64,000 nucleotides of DNA from Ferrimonas aestuarii. Its GTDB lineage: Bacteria > Pseudomonadota > Gammaproteobacteria > Enterobacterales > Shewanellaceae. The DNA lies in contig NZ_SWCJ01000003.1 in NCBI RefSeq assembly GCF_005116665.1, positions 248,001 to 312,000 on the forward strand, given 5' to 3'. The notes beneath the pieces are model-generated. The model did no database searches. It was given only the letters and a program-made list of their open reading frames with translations, and was not told where the DNA came from. Both the position numbers and the translations under genes were made by a program. This document shows, in pieces, positions 42,917 through 53,263 of this stretch. Within the stretch, counting starts at the first letter, position 1. Every line of letters begins with the position of its first letter.

Positions 42917-43851
42917 GCTTGGGCCTCCTTACGGCCATTTTCCACTAAAGAGACAAACAGCTCTTCCAAGCGGTTGGCCTTGTTGCGCATCGACAGCACC
43001 TGAACCCCTTGTTGGCTCAACTGAGCGAACAAACCATTGAGACCAACCTCTTTGGCTACATCCACTTCTAGGGTGTGATCGTCGATGCGGCGGCTAACAA
43101 AGCCCTCAAGGGTGATCTCTGGCTGAGAGCCATCCAGATCTAAAATGAAGGTTTCCACATTGAGCTTCGACAGCAGCGCTTTCATGGTGGTGCACTCCAC
43201 CAGCTCACCTTTGTCGATGATGCCGATGTGACGACACAGCATCTCTGCCTCTTCCAGATAGTGGGTGGTCAAAATGATGGTCACCCCCTGCTGGTTAATC
43301 TTGCGTAGAAACTCCCACATGGAGCGGCGAATTTCGATATCGACTCCAGCGGTAGGTTCATCCAAAATCAACAGTTTGGGCTCATGCATCAGGGCTCGGG
43401 CGATCATCAAGCGGCGCTTCATGCCACCAGAGAGGGTGCGAGCCGCCATGTCACGCTTTTCCCACAGCTCCAGTTGGGTCAGGTAGATTTTGGCTCGCTC
43501 TTCCGCCAGCGATTTTGGTACGCCGTAATAACCAGCTTGATTGACCACGATCTGATACACGGTCTCAAACTGGTTGAAGTTAAACTCCTGCGGCACCAAG
43601 CCAATGTGGCGCTTGGCCGCTTCTAAACGGGTGTCGAGATTGTCGCCAAAGATGGACACTGATCCGGAGGTTTTATTCACCAAAGAGCTGATGATGCCGA
43701 TGGTGGTGGATTTGCCGGCGCCATTCGGGCCAAGCAGAGCGAAGAAGTCACCGGACTCCACTTGTAATTCGATGCCTTTCAAGGCTTCTACGCCGCCGGC
43801 ATAGGTCTTGCGCAGGCCCTGAATGTCCAGCGCATAGGTTGGCGAGGTCAT
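42913..43851 (-). CDS. yadG: ABC transporter ATP-binding protein (YadG-like)
   Basis: The protein has 312 residues. The ATG at 43851 with GGGAG before it is chosen over an upstream in-frame start 66 bases earlier. GPNGAGKSTTIG is Walker A, LSGGMKRRLMIARAL the ABC signature, and LLILDEPTAGVD Walker B. It matches E. coli YadG, partner of YadH, an ABC-2 type exporter with an undefined substrate. Confidence 0.92.
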   Translation of the reverse strand: MTSPTYALDIQGLRKTYAGGVEALKGIELQVESGDFFALLGPNGAGKSTTIGIISSLVNKTSGSVSIFGDNLDTRLEAAKRHIGLVPQEFNFNQFETVYQIVVNQAGYYGVPKSLAEERAKIYLTQLELWEKRDMAARTLSGGMKRRLMIARALMHEPKLLILDEPTAGVDIEIRRSMWEFLRKINQQGVTIILTTHYLEEAEMLCRHIGIIDKGELVECTTMKALLSKLNVETFILDLDGSQPEITLEGFVSRRIDDHTLEVDVAKEVGLNGLFAQLSQQGVQVLSMRNKANRLEELFVSLVENGRKEAQA

Positions 43852-44090
43852 GATGTTCTCCCAAAAACTGAGCTCAGTTGGCCAATCGGCGCTTAAAAAC
43901 CTGAGCGTAATCGGCACATTATACCGAGGTCATTTCGAGATTTCCCTCACAATTCCGGCGATGTTGGATACGGCAAGCTAAAGCCTGCTCAGCACTATTC
44001 CAGAAAGGCTGACTATCTAAGCCGAGAGCAAAAACTCATGCCCTGCGCCAGCGATATACAGTCACTTGTGGGGAAATATAAAGACCCACA

Positions 44091-44116
44091 AAAAAAGCGC
44101 CCTTAGGCGCTTTTTT
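44091..44116. terminator. Terminator of hpt (bidirectional hairpin)
   Basis: AAAAAAGCGCC and GGCGCTTTTTT form an 11-bp stem around CTTA, 17 bases after the hpt stop; it has T-runs on both strands. Confidence 0.92.
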
Positions 44117-44132
44117 TAAATCAAATTGCGAA

Positions 44133-44660
44133 TTACGGGTTTAGCACCGTCGCAATGTATGGCAGCTGACGATAGGCTTCGTCGTAGTCCAGGCCATAAC
44201 CAACCACGAACTCATCAGGGATCTCAACGCCCACGTATTTCACTGGCACATCGACCACACGGCGAGATGGCTTATCTAAGAAAGAGGCCACTTCCAGAGA
44301 CGCAGGGTTACGGGTTTTCAGCAGCGCACAGACCTTAGACAGGGTGCGACCGGTATCGATGATGTCTTCCACGATCAGCACGTGACGACCATTAATGGAG
44401 CGAGCCAGATCCATCACGATCTTCACATCACCGCTGGACTCGGTGCCAGCACCGTAGGAGGAGGCGGTCATGAAGTCCAGGTGGACATTGCCATCTAGGC
44501 GACGCACCAGATCAGACATCACCAGCACGGATCCTTTTAGCAGACCCACCACCAACAGGCTATCTACACCTTGGTAATCGCGGTTGATCTTCTCTGCCAT
44601 CTTATCCAGCGCCTGGTTGATCTCCGCTTCGGTGATCATCACTTTGAGCTCATGCTTCAT
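44133..44660 (-). CDS. hpt: Hypoxanthine phosphoribosyltransferase
   Basis: The protein has 175 residues from the ATG at 44660, matching E. coli Hpt (MKHTVEVMI); another ATG lies two codons earlier. [18 protein letters not shown] and the PRPP loop [15 protein letters not shown] are the type I phosphoribosyltransferase signatures. It salvages hypoxanthine to IMP. Its start lies within the last codons of ubiX, so translation is coupled. Confidence 0.95.
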   Translation of the reverse strand: MKHELKVMITEAEINQALDKMAEKINRDYQGVDSLLVVGLLKGSVLVMSDLVRRLDGNVHLDFMTASSYGAGTESSGDVKIVMDLARSINGRHVLIVEDIIDTGRTLSKVCALLKTRNPASLEVASFLDKPSRRVVDVPVKYVGVEIPDEFVVGYGLDYDEAYRQLPYIATVLNP

Positions 44661-45303
44661 TATCATTACTCATATTTTTGTGGGTAGGGTTGCTGTAGCC
44701 CCAACGAGGCAACAGCTGATGTTCTATACCAAGATGATCCAGAATCCGGGCCACCATAAAGTCCACCAGATCCTCAATGGATTGAGGATGATTATAGAAC
44801 CCAGGCGCCGCCGGCATAATGGTAGCGCCCAACTGGCTGAGCTTTAACATGTGTTCCAGATGCACTGCATGGAATGGGGTTTCGCGAGGCACCAACAGCA
44901 GTTGGCCACGCTCTTTCAACACCACATCCGCGGCACGTTCAATGAGGTTGTTGCTCATTCCGGTGGCCACGGCGGCCAAAGTTCCCGTTGAGCAGGGGCA
45001 GATAACCATTTGCCTTGGAGCGGCAGAACCGGACGCAACCGGTGAAAACCACTCCTCTTTTCCAAGTACCTCCAGCTTGCTCTCATCCACGCCAAAGTGG
45101 GCTCTGAGCATGTCGCCGCAGGCTTTAGGGTTACCTGGCAAGGTTAGGGTCTGCTCCTGCACAAACACCACTCGGGCGGCTGCAGAGATCATCAGGTATA
45201 CCTTGCCGCGGGATTGTAACAGACACTCTAATAACCTCAGACCATAAGGTGCGCCTGAGGCGCCAGTAAACGCCAAAGTGATAGATTGATCACGTTTTTG
45301 CAT
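44650..45303 (-). CDS. ubiX: Flavin prenyltransferase UbiX
   Basis: The protein has 217 residues. [46 protein letters not shown] and [37 protein letters not shown] are the flavoprotein/prenyltransferase segments. It makes prenylated FMN for UbiD in ubiquinone synthesis. Its start overlaps the mpl stop by one base and its end overlaps hpt. Confidence 0.95.
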   Translation of the reverse strand: MQKRDQSITLAFTGASGAPYGLRLLECLLQSRGKVYLMISAAARVVFVQEQTLTLPGNPKACGDMLRAHFGVDESKLEVLGKEEWFSPVASGSAAPRQMVICPCSTGTLAAVATGMSNNLIERAADVVLKERGQLLLVPRETPFHAVHLEHMLKLSQLGATIMPAAPGFYNHPQSIEDLVDFMVARILDHLGIEHQLLPRWGYSNPTHKNMSNDNEA

Positions 45304-46655
45304 TAACGATTCTCCAGTGCATCCAGCAGCTTTTGGTGGATGCCGTCAAAGCCACCATTACTCATCACCACCACGGTATCCCCAGATTGTGCCTTAGCAG
45401 CAACCTGCTGCACGATGTCAGCAACACAGTCACTGACCACAACCGCGATGGTTGCCTTGTTCATGGAATCGCTAATATTCCATTTCACATCAGGCCCTTG
45501 GTAAAGATACGCACCATCAGCAAAGGAGATCGCTTCTGCCAAAGTATCTTTATGCACCCCTCGTTTCATGGTGTTGGAGCGTGGCTCTAGTACCGCAATC
45601 ACTCGCCCTTCACCAACGCTGTGCTTCATCCCCTTTAGGGAGGTGGTGATGGCAGTGGGGTGATGAGCGAAATCGTCAAATACTCGCACGCCGCCGGCTT
45701 CGCCTCGAAGCTCCATTCGACGCTTGGGGCCCTTGAACTTGGCTAAAGACACGATGGCATCCGCAGGCCGCACGCCCACGTGGCGGGCAGCCACCAGTGC
45801 AGCGAGGGCGTTGTCGATGTTGTGATCGCCAATCAGATTCCAGCGCACGGTGCCGTAGCACTTCTGGCCGAAATAGACCTCAAACTCGCTGCCGTCGGCT
45901 TTAAGCTTGTTGGCATGCCAGTCATTGGGGCCAAGCTTCTGCTGCTCTGACCAACAGCCCTTGGCAACAACGTCTGCCAGATTGGCATCACTTTCCGGCC
46001 AGATCACCTGCCCCTTATTCGGCACAATCTTCAGCAGGTGATGGAAAGAGCGCTTGATGTCGTCGATGGTGTCGAAGATGTCGGCGTGATCAAACTCTAG
46101 GTTGTTGGCAACCAGTGTCTTTGGGCGGTAATGGATAAACTTGGAGCGTTTATCGAAGAAGGCGGTGTCATACTCATCGGCTTCCACCACGAAAAATGGC
46201 GTATCGCCAATGCGCGCCGACACCCCAAACTCCTGAGGCACACCGCCAATCAGAAAGCCCGGCGCCAGTTGGTTATCTTCCAGCAGCCACGCCAACATCG
46301 AGGCGGTGGTTGTCTTGCCGTGGGTGCCGGACACCGCCAGCACCCAGCGCTCTTTCAGGATATGGTCGGCCAGAAACTGCGGCCCACTGGTAAAGGGGAT
46401 GTGGCCATTAAGCAGGGTTTCCACACACTCATTGCCTCGGCTCATGGCGTTGCCCACCACCACGATGTCTGGGGCCGGTTCCAACTGAGAGGGATCGTAG
46501 CCTTCAATCAACTCAATGCCTTGCTGCTCAAGCTGGGTACTCATCGGCGGGTAAACCCCGGCGTCACTGCCGGTAACCTTGTGGCCTAAACTTCGAGCCA
46601 ACAGGGCGATGCCGCCCATGAAAGTGCCACAAATTCCTAAAATATGAACGTGCAT
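45303..46655 (-). CDS. mpl: UDP-N-acetylmuramate:L-Ala-gamma-D-Glu-mDAP ligase
   Basis: The protein has 450 residues. The ATG at 46655 with GGAAA before it and [20 protein letters not shown] is chosen over an in-frame start 45 bases upstream. [19 protein letters not shown] is the ATP loop of Mur ligases; [14 protein letters not shown] and [22 protein letters not shown] are other Mur/Mpl blocks. It recycles murein tripeptide onto UDP-MurNAc. It heads the mpl-ubiX-hpt operon. Confidence 0.94.
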   Translation of the reverse strand: MHVHILGICGTFMGGIALLARSLGHKVTGSDAGVYPPMSTQLEQQGIELIEGYDPSQLEPAPDIVVVGNAMSRGNECVETLLNGHIPFTSGPQFLADHILKERWVLAVSGTHGKTTTASMLAWLLEDNQLAPGFLIGGVPQEFGVSARIGDTPFFVVEADEYDTAFFDKRSKFIHYRPKTLVANNLEFDHADIFDTIDDIKRSFHHLLKIVPNKGQVIWPESDANLADVVAKGCWSEQQKLGPNDWHANKLKADGSEFEVYFGQKCYGTVRWNLIGDHNIDNALAALVAARHVGVRPADAIVSLAKFKGPKRRMELRGEAGGVRVFDDFAHHPTAITTSLKGMKHSVGEGRVIAVLEPRSNTMKRGVHKDTLAEAISFADGAYLYQGPDVKWNISDSMNKATIAVVVSDCVADIVQQVAAKAQSGDTVVVMSNGGFDGIHQKLLDALENR

Positions 46656-46789
46656 GCTGAATTTCCAAAACGAGATTGCCCCAAGTGTACCTTGTTGCAC
46701 CGTGGCTGTTGACCTTTGCGACGCAGTTTTCCGAAAAAGGGGCCTCCCTCAAAAGTAACGAATTCAAAGCAATGGAAGCAGAGATGTAA

Positions 46790-46821
46790 AAACATCAAAA
46801 CGTCTAGACGTCTAAATTGAC
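46790..46821 (+). promoter_or_regulatory. Tandem MetJ boxes
   Basis: Adjacent 8-mers AAACGTCT (46798-46805) and AGACGTCT (46806-46813) match the met-box consensus AGACGTCT at seven and eight of eight positions. The flanking octamers at 46790-46797 and 46814-46821 match about half. MetJ binds such tandem boxes with SAM as co-repressor. They lie about 100 bases before the transporter gene. Confidence 0.85.
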
Positions 46822-46918
46822 TTCATGATTTGGATCAGACACAATGCCTGCCAATACCGCTCGACAGGACGTCGACAAAAAGAAATTGGGAAGTCGCCGT
46901 TCAACGAGAAGATGAGTT

Positions 46919-48247
46919 ATGAGTCAAGCACAGAGCATTACTACACCAACCAATAAGAGCTCAGCCATTGCGCTGCTGCCGCTGCTGCTGTTCCTTGCCA
47001 CCTTTGTGGGTGCTGGGGTTTACCACCAAAATCAAGGGGCGGATTTCGCCTTCTACCAACTGTCTCCAGTGATTGCGGTTCTGCCAGCGATCATTTTGGC
47101 ATTCGTGCTGGCCCGCCAAGCCATCGATAAGAGCCTGAACCAGTTCATTGAAGGCATCGGCGACAGCAACATCATCGCCATGTGTCTTATCTATCTACTG
47201 GCGGGTGGTTTCGCTGCTGTTGCCAAAGCAACCGGCGGCGTGGATGCCACCGTTGCTCTGGGTCTCACCCTGATCCCAGCTTCGCTGCTGCTGCCTGGCT
47301 TCTTCCTGATTGCCGGCTTTATCGCCACCTCAATGGGTACCTCCATGGGCACCATCGGCGCATTGGCCCCTGTGGCCTATGGCATCTGTCAGCAAACAGG
47401 CATCGATCCTGCGCTGATGGCCGGTGCAGTCGTCTCCGGAGCCATGTTCGGTGACAACCTGTCTATCATCTCTGATACCACCATTGCGGCCACCCGTACT
47501 CAGGGCTGTGAGATGAAAGACAAGTTCCGTGAAAACATCCGCATCTCGGCTCCCGCGGCGCTGCTGACCTTCCTGCTGTTCTTTGCTCTGGGCAGCGGTC
47601 AAACTGCGGTTGAAGCTCAAGATTTTGAACTGCTGAAGGTGCTGCCTTACCTGACCATTCTGGTATTGGCAGTGGCTGGTCTGAACGTATTCATCGTCCT
47701 GCCTGTGGGCATTCTGCTGGCTGGCCTGACGGCCATCTTCTCCGGCGATTACACCGCCATGGCTCTGGGCAAAGACATCTACGCCGGCTTCACTGGTATG
47801 CAGGAGATCTTCCTACTGTCGATGCTAGTGGGTGGCCTAGCGGCTCTAATGAAGCAACAAGGTGGTCTGAACTGGCTGGCTAACGGCGCCGCCGCTCTGA
47901 TCGCTAAGTTCAGCAACAAAGAGCAGTCACCTCGCGCCGCAGAGCTGGGTATGGCAGGCATCGTATCGGCGACCAACCTGTGTACCGCCAACAACACCGT
48001 GTCCATCATCATCACCGGCTCCGTTGCCAAAGATCTGGCTGAGCGTCACGGAGTGAAGAAGCGCCGCGCCGCCTCGATGCTGGATATCTTCTCCTGCATC
48101 AACCAAGGTTTGATTCCTTGGGGTGCTCAGGCGCTGCTGGCCGGTGCCACCTTCAAGCTGTCGCCTCTGGTTGTCGTCAGCAACGCGTGGTACTGCATGG
48201 TATTGGCTGTCGTGGCCATTGCGATGGTGAGCCTGCGCAAAGCCTAA
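46919..48247 (+). CDS. metT: NhaC-family transporter, probable methionine transporter MetT
   Basis: The protein has 442 residues with about 11-12 membrane spans. GFIATSMGTSMGTIGALAPVAYGI, VVSGAMFGDNLSIISDTTIAATRTQGC and SCINQGLIPWGAQALLAG are signature segments of the NhaC/Na+:H+ antiporter superfamily. The tandem MetJ boxes upstream mark it as the MetJ-regulated member known as MetT in Shewanella and Vibrio, predicted to take up methionine. Without those boxes it would be called a Na+/H+ antiporter. Substrate is therefore an inference from regulation. Confidence 0.82.
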   Translation: MSQAQSITTPTNKSSAIALLPLLLFLATFVGAGVYHQNQGADFAFYQLSPVIAVLPAIILAFVLARQAIDKSLNQFIEGIGDSNIIAMCLIYLLAGGFAAVAKATGGVDATVALGLTLIPASLLLPGFFLIAGFIATSMGTSMGTIGALAPVAYGICQQTGIDPALMAGAVVSGAMFGDNLSIISDTTIAATRTQGCEMKDKFRENIRISAPAALLTFLLFFALGSGQTAVEAQDFELLKVLPYLTILVLAVAGLNVFIVLPVGILLAGLTAIFSGDYTAMALGKDIYAGFTGMQEIFLLSMLVGGLAALMKQQGGLNWLANGAAALIAKFSNKEQSPRAAELGMAGIVSATNLCTANNTVSIIITGSVAKDLAERHGVKKRRAASMLDIFSCINQGLIPWGAQALLAGATFKLSPLVVVSNAWYCMVLAVVAIAMVSLRKA

Positions 48248-48269
48248 AAAGTGCTACTGAACTCTCAGT

Positions 48270-48299
48270 AAAAGCCAGAGTCCTACTCTGGCTTTTTCT
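48270..48299 (+). terminator. Terminator of metT
   Basis: AAAGCCAGAGT pairs perfectly with ACTCTGGCTTT across CCT and is followed by TTCTTTTT, 24 bases after the stop. Confidence 0.92.
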
Positions 48300-48382
48300 T
48301 TTTACGTCAACGCATTTATACTCAACTTATACCCTCTGCTCAGCTTTCTATGACTGAGAGAACAACCTCGTTGGAGACGCTC

Positions 48383-48715
48383 GTGAAACACCCCCAGTCT
48401 GGTCTTTGGCATTTCTCTGTGTCGGCCGCATTGTACCTTGGAGCCTTTTTCGTGGCTTTCGCACCCTACGCCTTTATTGAACGAAGCCCCGAAGCGGTCG
48501 CATCCACCTTTAGCGGGATCGGCGGCTGGGCAGCTATCGCCGCCATTTTAATGGCTGTGGTTGCCACCTTTATTAACCTACTGGGGATCTGGCGTAGCAT
48601 TGGTGGCCTCAAAGCGGGCATCACTAAAGCACCTTTAGGCTTGGTGGCCAACGCCTTCCCCGCCGCCCTGACCCTCTATTTTGTGGCGGGGTTGATTCCA
48701 GGGCTACTGCCTTAA
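48383..48715 (+). CDS. Small membrane protein of unknown function
   Basis: The protein has 110 residues if begun at GTG 48383, which has GGAG at six-base spacing; an upstream ATG at 48350 lacks a ribosome-binding site. Three hydrophobic spans are seen: about SVSAALYLGAFFVAFAPYAF, AAIAAILMAVVATFINLLGI and LVANAFPAALTLYFVAGLI. No motif that I recognise. It lies between the terminators of metT and its own, so it is a separate transcript. Confidence 0.7.
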   Translation: MKHPQSGLWHFSVSAALYLGAFFVAFAPYAFIERSPEAVASTFSGIGGWAAIAAILMAVVATFINLLGIWRSIGGLKAGITKAPLGLVANAFPAALTLYFVAGLIPGLLP

Positions 48716-48734
48716 GCTGCACGAAAACCAAACC

Positions 48735-48762
48735 AAAACGCCCAGCAGATGCTGGGCGTTTT
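48735..48762. terminator. Bidirectional terminator
   Basis: AAAACGCCCAGC pairs with GCTGGGCGTTTT across AGAT, between convergent genes, with T-runs on both strands. Confidence 0.92.
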
Positions 48763-48778
48763 ACTGTGTAAGTCAGGG

Positions 48779-50968
48779 TTACAACCGACGGTTTAAGAAG
48801 TCCTCAATAGTGCGCATCAGATGCAACTGCACCGATTTGCCTCGCATGGAGTGCTTGGAGCCAGGGTAGTCTTTGGACTCATACAGCTTGCCCGCATCCT
48901 GCAGCGTTTTGTAGAGCTTGGTGCTGTTTTGATACAGCACGTTGTCATCAGCCATGCCGTGATAGACAAACAGCTGCCCTTTTAAACCATCCACATAGGG
49001 GAACACTGCCGACTTGTCATAACCTACGCCATTCACCTGTGGCTGAGACAGATAGCGCTCAGTGTAGTGAGTGTCATACAAACTCCAGTCAGTCACCGGC
49101 GCGCCAGAGACGCCCGCGGCGAAATAGCCCGGGGCGGTAAACAGCCCCATCAACGCCATGTAACCACCGTAGCTATGGCCATAAATGGCGATGCGATCCG
49201 GATCCACCCAATCCAAAGTTCGAAGCATCTCTACGCCTTTCACCTGATCGGCCACTTCCACTTTACCAAGGTGTTTGTAGATCTCGCTTTCAAAAGCCAA
49301 GCCTCGAGCGGTTGAGCCACGGTTATCCAGCTGCAGCACACCATAGCCCTGTTGAATCAGATACTGCAGGAAGTAATCGTGTCGACTCCAGCTGTCCTTC
49401 ACCGTTTGAGCACCTGGACCACCGTATACCTTCACCACCACAGGGTAGCGTTTACCCGCTTCCCGCTTTGGTTCATACAGGCGATAGTGCAGCGCCATGC
49501 CGTTGTCAGCGTTCAAGGTGCCGTAGCTTGGCTGAGTCCAGTCAGACCAGTACGCCTTTAAGGGGTGATTTTCGTCGATGGCATTCTCTTCAATCCAGGT
49601 CAGGTGCTCACCGTCAGCGCGGTGTAGGCTCATCTGCGGAGGCTGCCGAGTAGAGGAGTAGTTATCCAGATAGACACTGCCATCGTCACTGAATACTGGG
49701 CTGTGGAAGCCCGCCCGTTTGCTGACGCGTTCAACGTCACCGCCACTGAGTTTCACCCGGTAAAGATGACGCTCAATGGGCGTGTCTTTGCGACCGGAGA
49801 AGTAAACCCAACCAGAGGCTTCATCCACCGCTTCCAGCGCATCCACTACCCAGTCGCCACTGGTCAGTGAGCGAACTGACTTAGCCTTTGGATCAATAAC
49901 ATAAAGATGACGAAAACCGGTGCGTTCTGAACTCCAAATAAAGCCAGATTGCTTTAGGAAGTGCAGATCATTACTCAGGTTAACCCAGCTATTGCTGGTT
50001 TCCGTGAGCAACAGTTGGCGCTCGTGGTCTTCCGGTTGCCACTGCCAAAGTTGCAGAGTGTGCTGATCGCGACTTTGCCACTGCCAGGTCAACGCGCTGC
50101 CATCGCGGTTCCAGTTCACTCGAGGCAGATACCCACCTTGATCGCTGGCACCTTCCACCCAATGGGTATCGCCGCCATTCACCTTCACTACGCCCAGTTT
50201 TAACTTAGCGTTGTCTTTGCCTGCATAGGGGTAGCGCTGCTCAGTCAAGCGAATGCCATCGGCATAGATTTCATTTCGAACCACCAGCTCAACACCGGAT
50301 TCGTCCACTTGCAGATAAGCAAGCTGAGACTCATCGGGAGACCACCAGTAGCCCGTCATGCGATCCATCTCCTCTTGAGCCACAAACTCCGCCATGCCAT
50401 TTTTGATGGCCCCTTTGCCGTCAAAGGTCAGCTGCGTCTCTTTGCCGCTTTTCAGTTCGGTGACGTAGAGGTTTTGATCACGAATGTAGGAGATGAAATT
50501 GCCCTTAGGCGAGAACTTGGCGTCGGTTTCAAACGCTGGAGTATGGGTAATCTGTCGAGCTTTGCCATCGGCCAGTTGATACAACCAAAGATCGCCACCG
50601 ATAGGGAACAGCAATGCATCACCGGTTTTATCCCATTGGTAGGAGAGCAGACCTTTACCGTAGACGCGCATTCTTTCTCGACGCGCTTTTTCCTCTTCGG
50701 AAAGCTCCCCCTCTTCAAACAAACTGGAGTCCACGAGACGGCTGATGCTGCCGTCATTGATCTGATATTGCCACAGATCAAAACGCTCAAGATCATCACT
50801 GCGAGCGGCAAGCCAAGTGGCACGCTCGCCATCAGGAGAGAGGGCAGGTTTAAAAGGCTTGGCGCCGGTTAACAAAGGGTCGCTAACGATACGCTCAAGG
50901 GTCAGCGGCTGGGCGGCCGCCATGCTGCTAAATGTCGCAGCAACAACAAAAAATAGAGTTCGAGTCAT
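48779..50968 (-). CDS. Dipeptidyl-peptidase IV-type S9 serine peptidase
   Basis: The protein has 729 residues from the ATG at 50968; a signal peptide ends SMAAA near residue 19, so it is periplasmic or secreted. The N-terminal two thirds form the DPP-IV beta-propeller (repeated strands such as LSPDGERATWLAAR), with EFVAQEEMDR carrying the Glu residues that bind the peptide N-terminus. The C-terminal S9 domain shows IAIYGHSYGGYMALMG (catalytic Ser), MADDNVLYQN (Asp) and SKHSMRG (His). It removes Xaa-Pro dipeptides. Confidence 0.93.
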   Translation of the reverse strand: MTRTLFFVVAATFSSMAAAQPLTLERIVSDPLLTGAKPFKPALSPDGERATWLAARSDDLERFDLWQYQINDGSISRLVDSSLFEEGELSEEEKARRERMRVYGKGLLSYQWDKTGDALLFPIGGDLWLYQLADGKARQITHTPAFETDAKFSPKGNFISYIRDQNLYVTELKSGKETQLTFDGKGAIKNGMAEFVAQEEMDRMTGYWWSPDESQLAYLQVDESGVELVVRNEIYADGIRLTEQRYPYAGKDNAKLKLGVVKVNGGDTHWVEGASDQGGYLPRVNWNRDGSALTWQWQSRDQHTLQLWQWQPEDHERQLLLTETSNSWVNLSNDLHFLKQSGFIWSSERTGFRHLYVIDPKAKSVRSLTSGDWVVDALEAVDEASGWVYFSGRKDTPIERHLYRVKLSGGDVERVSKRAGFHSPVFSDDGSVYLDNYSSTRQPPQMSLHRADGEHLTWIEENAIDENHPLKAYWSDWTQPSYGTLNADNGMALHYRLYEPKREAGKRYPVVVKVYGGPGAQTVKDSWSRHDYFLQYLIQQGYGVLQLDNRGSTARGLAFESEIYKHLGKVEVADQVKGVEMLRTLDWVDPDRIAIYGHSYGGYMALMGLFTAPGYFAAGVSGAPVTDWSLYDTHYTERYLSQPQVNGVGYDKSAVFPYVDGLKGQLFVYHGMADDNVLYQNSTKLYKTLQDAGKLYESKDYPGSKHSMRGKSVQLHLMRTIEDFLNRRL

Positions 50969-51039
50969 TGTTATTATCCTTAATATCAATGACTCTCATT
51001 GTCCTCGAATGGACAGGGGAACTCAAACGCCCATTTTGA

Positions 51040-51423
51040 TTAGGCGGAAACAGGCTCCGCTTGGGAGTGGTCTTCCAGCAGTTTTGGGGCTTCTTTTAAG
51101 CGAGTACCAATAAACTGGCCGCCATTGAAGATCTCAATATCGCCAGTCACAATTTCACCATCGACGGTACCACTGGAAGTAATGGTCAGCTTCAGGCAAT
51201 TCAGTTTGCCATTAACACTGCCATCCACTTGAATCTTGTCAGCCTTAATGCTGCCTTCCACTTGGCCGGACTTGTCCACCACAACCAACCCGGTTGCCGA
51301 CAACTCGCCGTCCAGAGAACCATCGATGACGCAATCACCCTCAACATGAATTTTTCCTTGTAAACGAGTCGATTGCGCAATGTAGGTCAAACCGGATTGC
51401 TTATTTTTATTACTCCAAAACAC
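51040..51423 (-). CDS. Bactofilin family cytoskeletal protein
   Basis: The protein has 127 residues and starts at GTG after GGGGAA. It consists of a right-handed beta-helix with short repeats (GKIHVEGDCVIDGSLDGELS, GQVEGSIKADKIQVDGSVNG, GTVDGEIVTGDIEIFNGG), typical of polymer-forming bactofilins (DUF583). These scaffolds position cell-wall or chromosome factors. No partner peptidase is adjacent. Confidence 0.92.
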   Translation of the reverse strand: MFWSNKNKQSGLTYIAQSTRLQGKIHVEGDCVIDGSLDGELSATGLVVVDKSGQVEGSIKADKIQVDGSVNGKLNCLKLTITSSGTVDGEIVTGDIEIFNGGQFIGTRLKEAPKLLEDHSQAEPVSA

Positions 51424-51670
51424 CTTAATTCCCCTAACTAAACTAAAGTGCCTTAGACAAAGTAGGCACTCAATACTTCTATGAACAGCGACCTGTTATA
51501 GTAAAAACTGAATTGGCGATCAATGACAATGCGCCCGCAATGAGGCTAAGCGCAAGGCTTCATCATACTTAGAATCAAATGAAAACGTCTACGGCCGCTG
51601 CAAAACAGAGCAAGTTTCGCTATCATTGCTGCACTTAATTACCCTCCAATCAAAACGATAGGATCTCTGC

Positions 51671-52639
51671 ATGCTGCGCCTAGAACAAAGCTTAAATCAA
51701 CAAGGCCTTGCCACTGACCTGCAACACCTCATTTTGTCCCTCGCCGATTGTGGCCGAGAAATTAGCGCCCTGGTTCGCGGCGGCGCTCTAGCTGGGGTGC
51801 TCGGCGTAGCAGACACCGAAAACGTTCAAGGGGAAACCCAGAAGAAGCTGGACATCATCGCCAACGACCTAATTAAAGACAAGTTGGCGGCCAATGCGCT
51901 GGTTAAAGGCATCGCCTCTGAAGAAGAGGAAGAGGTTGTGGCCGCCAATACCGACGGCAGCTACCTGGTGTGCTTCGACCCTCTGGACGGTTCCTCAAAC
52001 ATCGACATTAACTCTTTGGTTGGCACCATCTTCTCCGTATTGCCTGCGGGCGAAGGGGAAGTGAATCAACACGCGTTTATGCAGCCTGGTACCGCCCAAA
52101 GCTGCGCCTGTTACATCCTTTATGGTCCAGCGACGGTCATGGCTCTGACCACAGGTCAAGGCACTCAGATGTACAGCTTGGATCCAAAAACCAATGACTT
52201 TATTTTGGTGGATGACGCGGTCACCGTTCCTGCAGATACCGGTGAGTTTGCCATTAACATGTCCAATCAGCGCTTTTGGCAGCCAGCCATGCAAAGCTAC
52301 ATTGCCGACCTGATTGCCGGTAAAGAGGGGCCTCGCGGCCGTAACTTTAACATGCGCTGGATCGCTGCCATGGTGGGCGATGTGCATCGGGTCTTGAGCC
52401 GAGGTGGCCTATTCACCTATCCTCAAGACACCAAGAATCCAGAAAAGCCATTCAAACTTCGTCTGATGTACGAAGCCAACCCAATGGCTTTTCTTGTTGA
52501 GCAAGCGGGCGGTAAAGCCTCAACCGGATACGAACGCATTATGGCCATCCAACCTGAACATATTCATCAACGGGTTGCGGTTATTCTGGGTTCTGCCAAT
52601 GAGGTAGATGCCTGCCTTGAGTATCACGCTCAAAACTAA
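51671..52639 (+). CDS. fbp: Fructose-1,6-bisphosphatase class I
   Basis: The protein has 322 residues and starts at ATG after AGGAT. GASEEEE-like [10 protein letters not shown] and [22 protein letters not shown] carry the metal-binding Glu and Asp residues; [20 protein letters not shown] is the conserved C-terminal signature. It performs the irreversible gluconeogenic step. It is followed by ppa 36 bases downstream. Confidence 0.96.
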   Translation: MLRLEQSLNQQGLATDLQHLILSLADCGREISALVRGGALAGVLGVADTENVQGETQKKLDIIANDLIKDKLAANALVKGIASEEEEEVVAANTDGSYLVCFDPLDGSSNIDINSLVGTIFSVLPAGEGEVNQHAFMQPGTAQSCACYILYGPATVMALTTGQGTQMYSLDPKTNDFILVDDAVTVPADTGEFAINMSNQRFWQPAMQSYIADLIAGKEGPRGRNFNMRWIAAMVGDVHRVLSRGGLFTYPQDTKNPEKPFKLRLMYEANPMAFLVEQAGGKASTGYERIMAIQPEHIHQRVAVILGSANEVDACLEYHAQN

Positions 52640-52675
52640 CAAACTTGATTACATGGCTGTTTTAAGGAAAAAAAT

Positions 52676-53209
52676 ATGAGCCTAAACAACGTACCTGCGG
52701 GTAAATCTCTACCAGATGATATCTACGTAATCATTGAGATTCCGGCAAATCACGACCCTATTAAGTACGAAGTTGATAAGGACACCGGTGCGCTGTTCGT
52801 AGACCGCTTCATGAAGTCGCCGATGTTCTATCCGGCTAACTACGGTTACGTAAACCACACCCTGAGCCTCGATGGTGACCCTGTGGACGTACTGGTACCG
52901 ACTCAATACCCTCTGGCTCCTGGCTCTGTGATTCGTTGTCGTCCTGTTGGCGTACTGAACATGACTGACGAATCCGGTGAAGATGCCAAGATCATCGCGG
53001 TACCACACAGCAAACTGACGCAGGAATACGATCACATCCAAGACATCAACGATGTTCCGGATCTGCTTAAAGCTCAGATCACCCAGTTCTTCGAGCGCTA
53101 CAAAGAGCTTGAACCAAACAAATGGGTAAAAGTCGAAGGTTGGGCCGATGCCGCTGCCGCTGGTGAAGAGATTCTAAGCTCCGCCAAGCGCTATGAAGAT
53201 CAGAAATAA
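52676..53209 (+). CDS. ppa: Inorganic pyrophosphatase (family I)
   Basis: The protein has 177 residues and starts at ATG after [45 protein letters not shown] (signature D-x4-D motif) and [13 protein letters not shown] are all conserved. It hydrolyses pyrophosphate in the cytosol. fbp and ppa may share a transcript. Confidence 0.96.
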   Translation: MSLNNVPAGKSLPDDIYVIIEIPANHDPIKYEVDKDTGALFVDRFMKSPMFYPANYGYVNHTLSLDGDPVDVLVPTQYPLAPGSVIRCRPVGVLNMTDESGEDAKIIAVPHSKLTQEYDHIQDINDVPDLLKAQITQFFERYKELEPNKWVKVEGWADAAAAGEEILSSAKRYEDQK

Positions 53210-53226
53210 CCCGTGATTGAAAACGA

Positions 53227-53254
53227 AAAAAGGAGCCGAAAGGCTCCTTTTTTA
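53227..53254. terminator. Bidirectional terminator between ppa and the TPR lipoprotein
   Basis: AAAAAAGGAGCC pairs perfectly with GGCTCCTTTTTT across GAAA, between convergent genes. Confidence 0.94.
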
Positions 53255-53263
53255 ATGGGGAGT

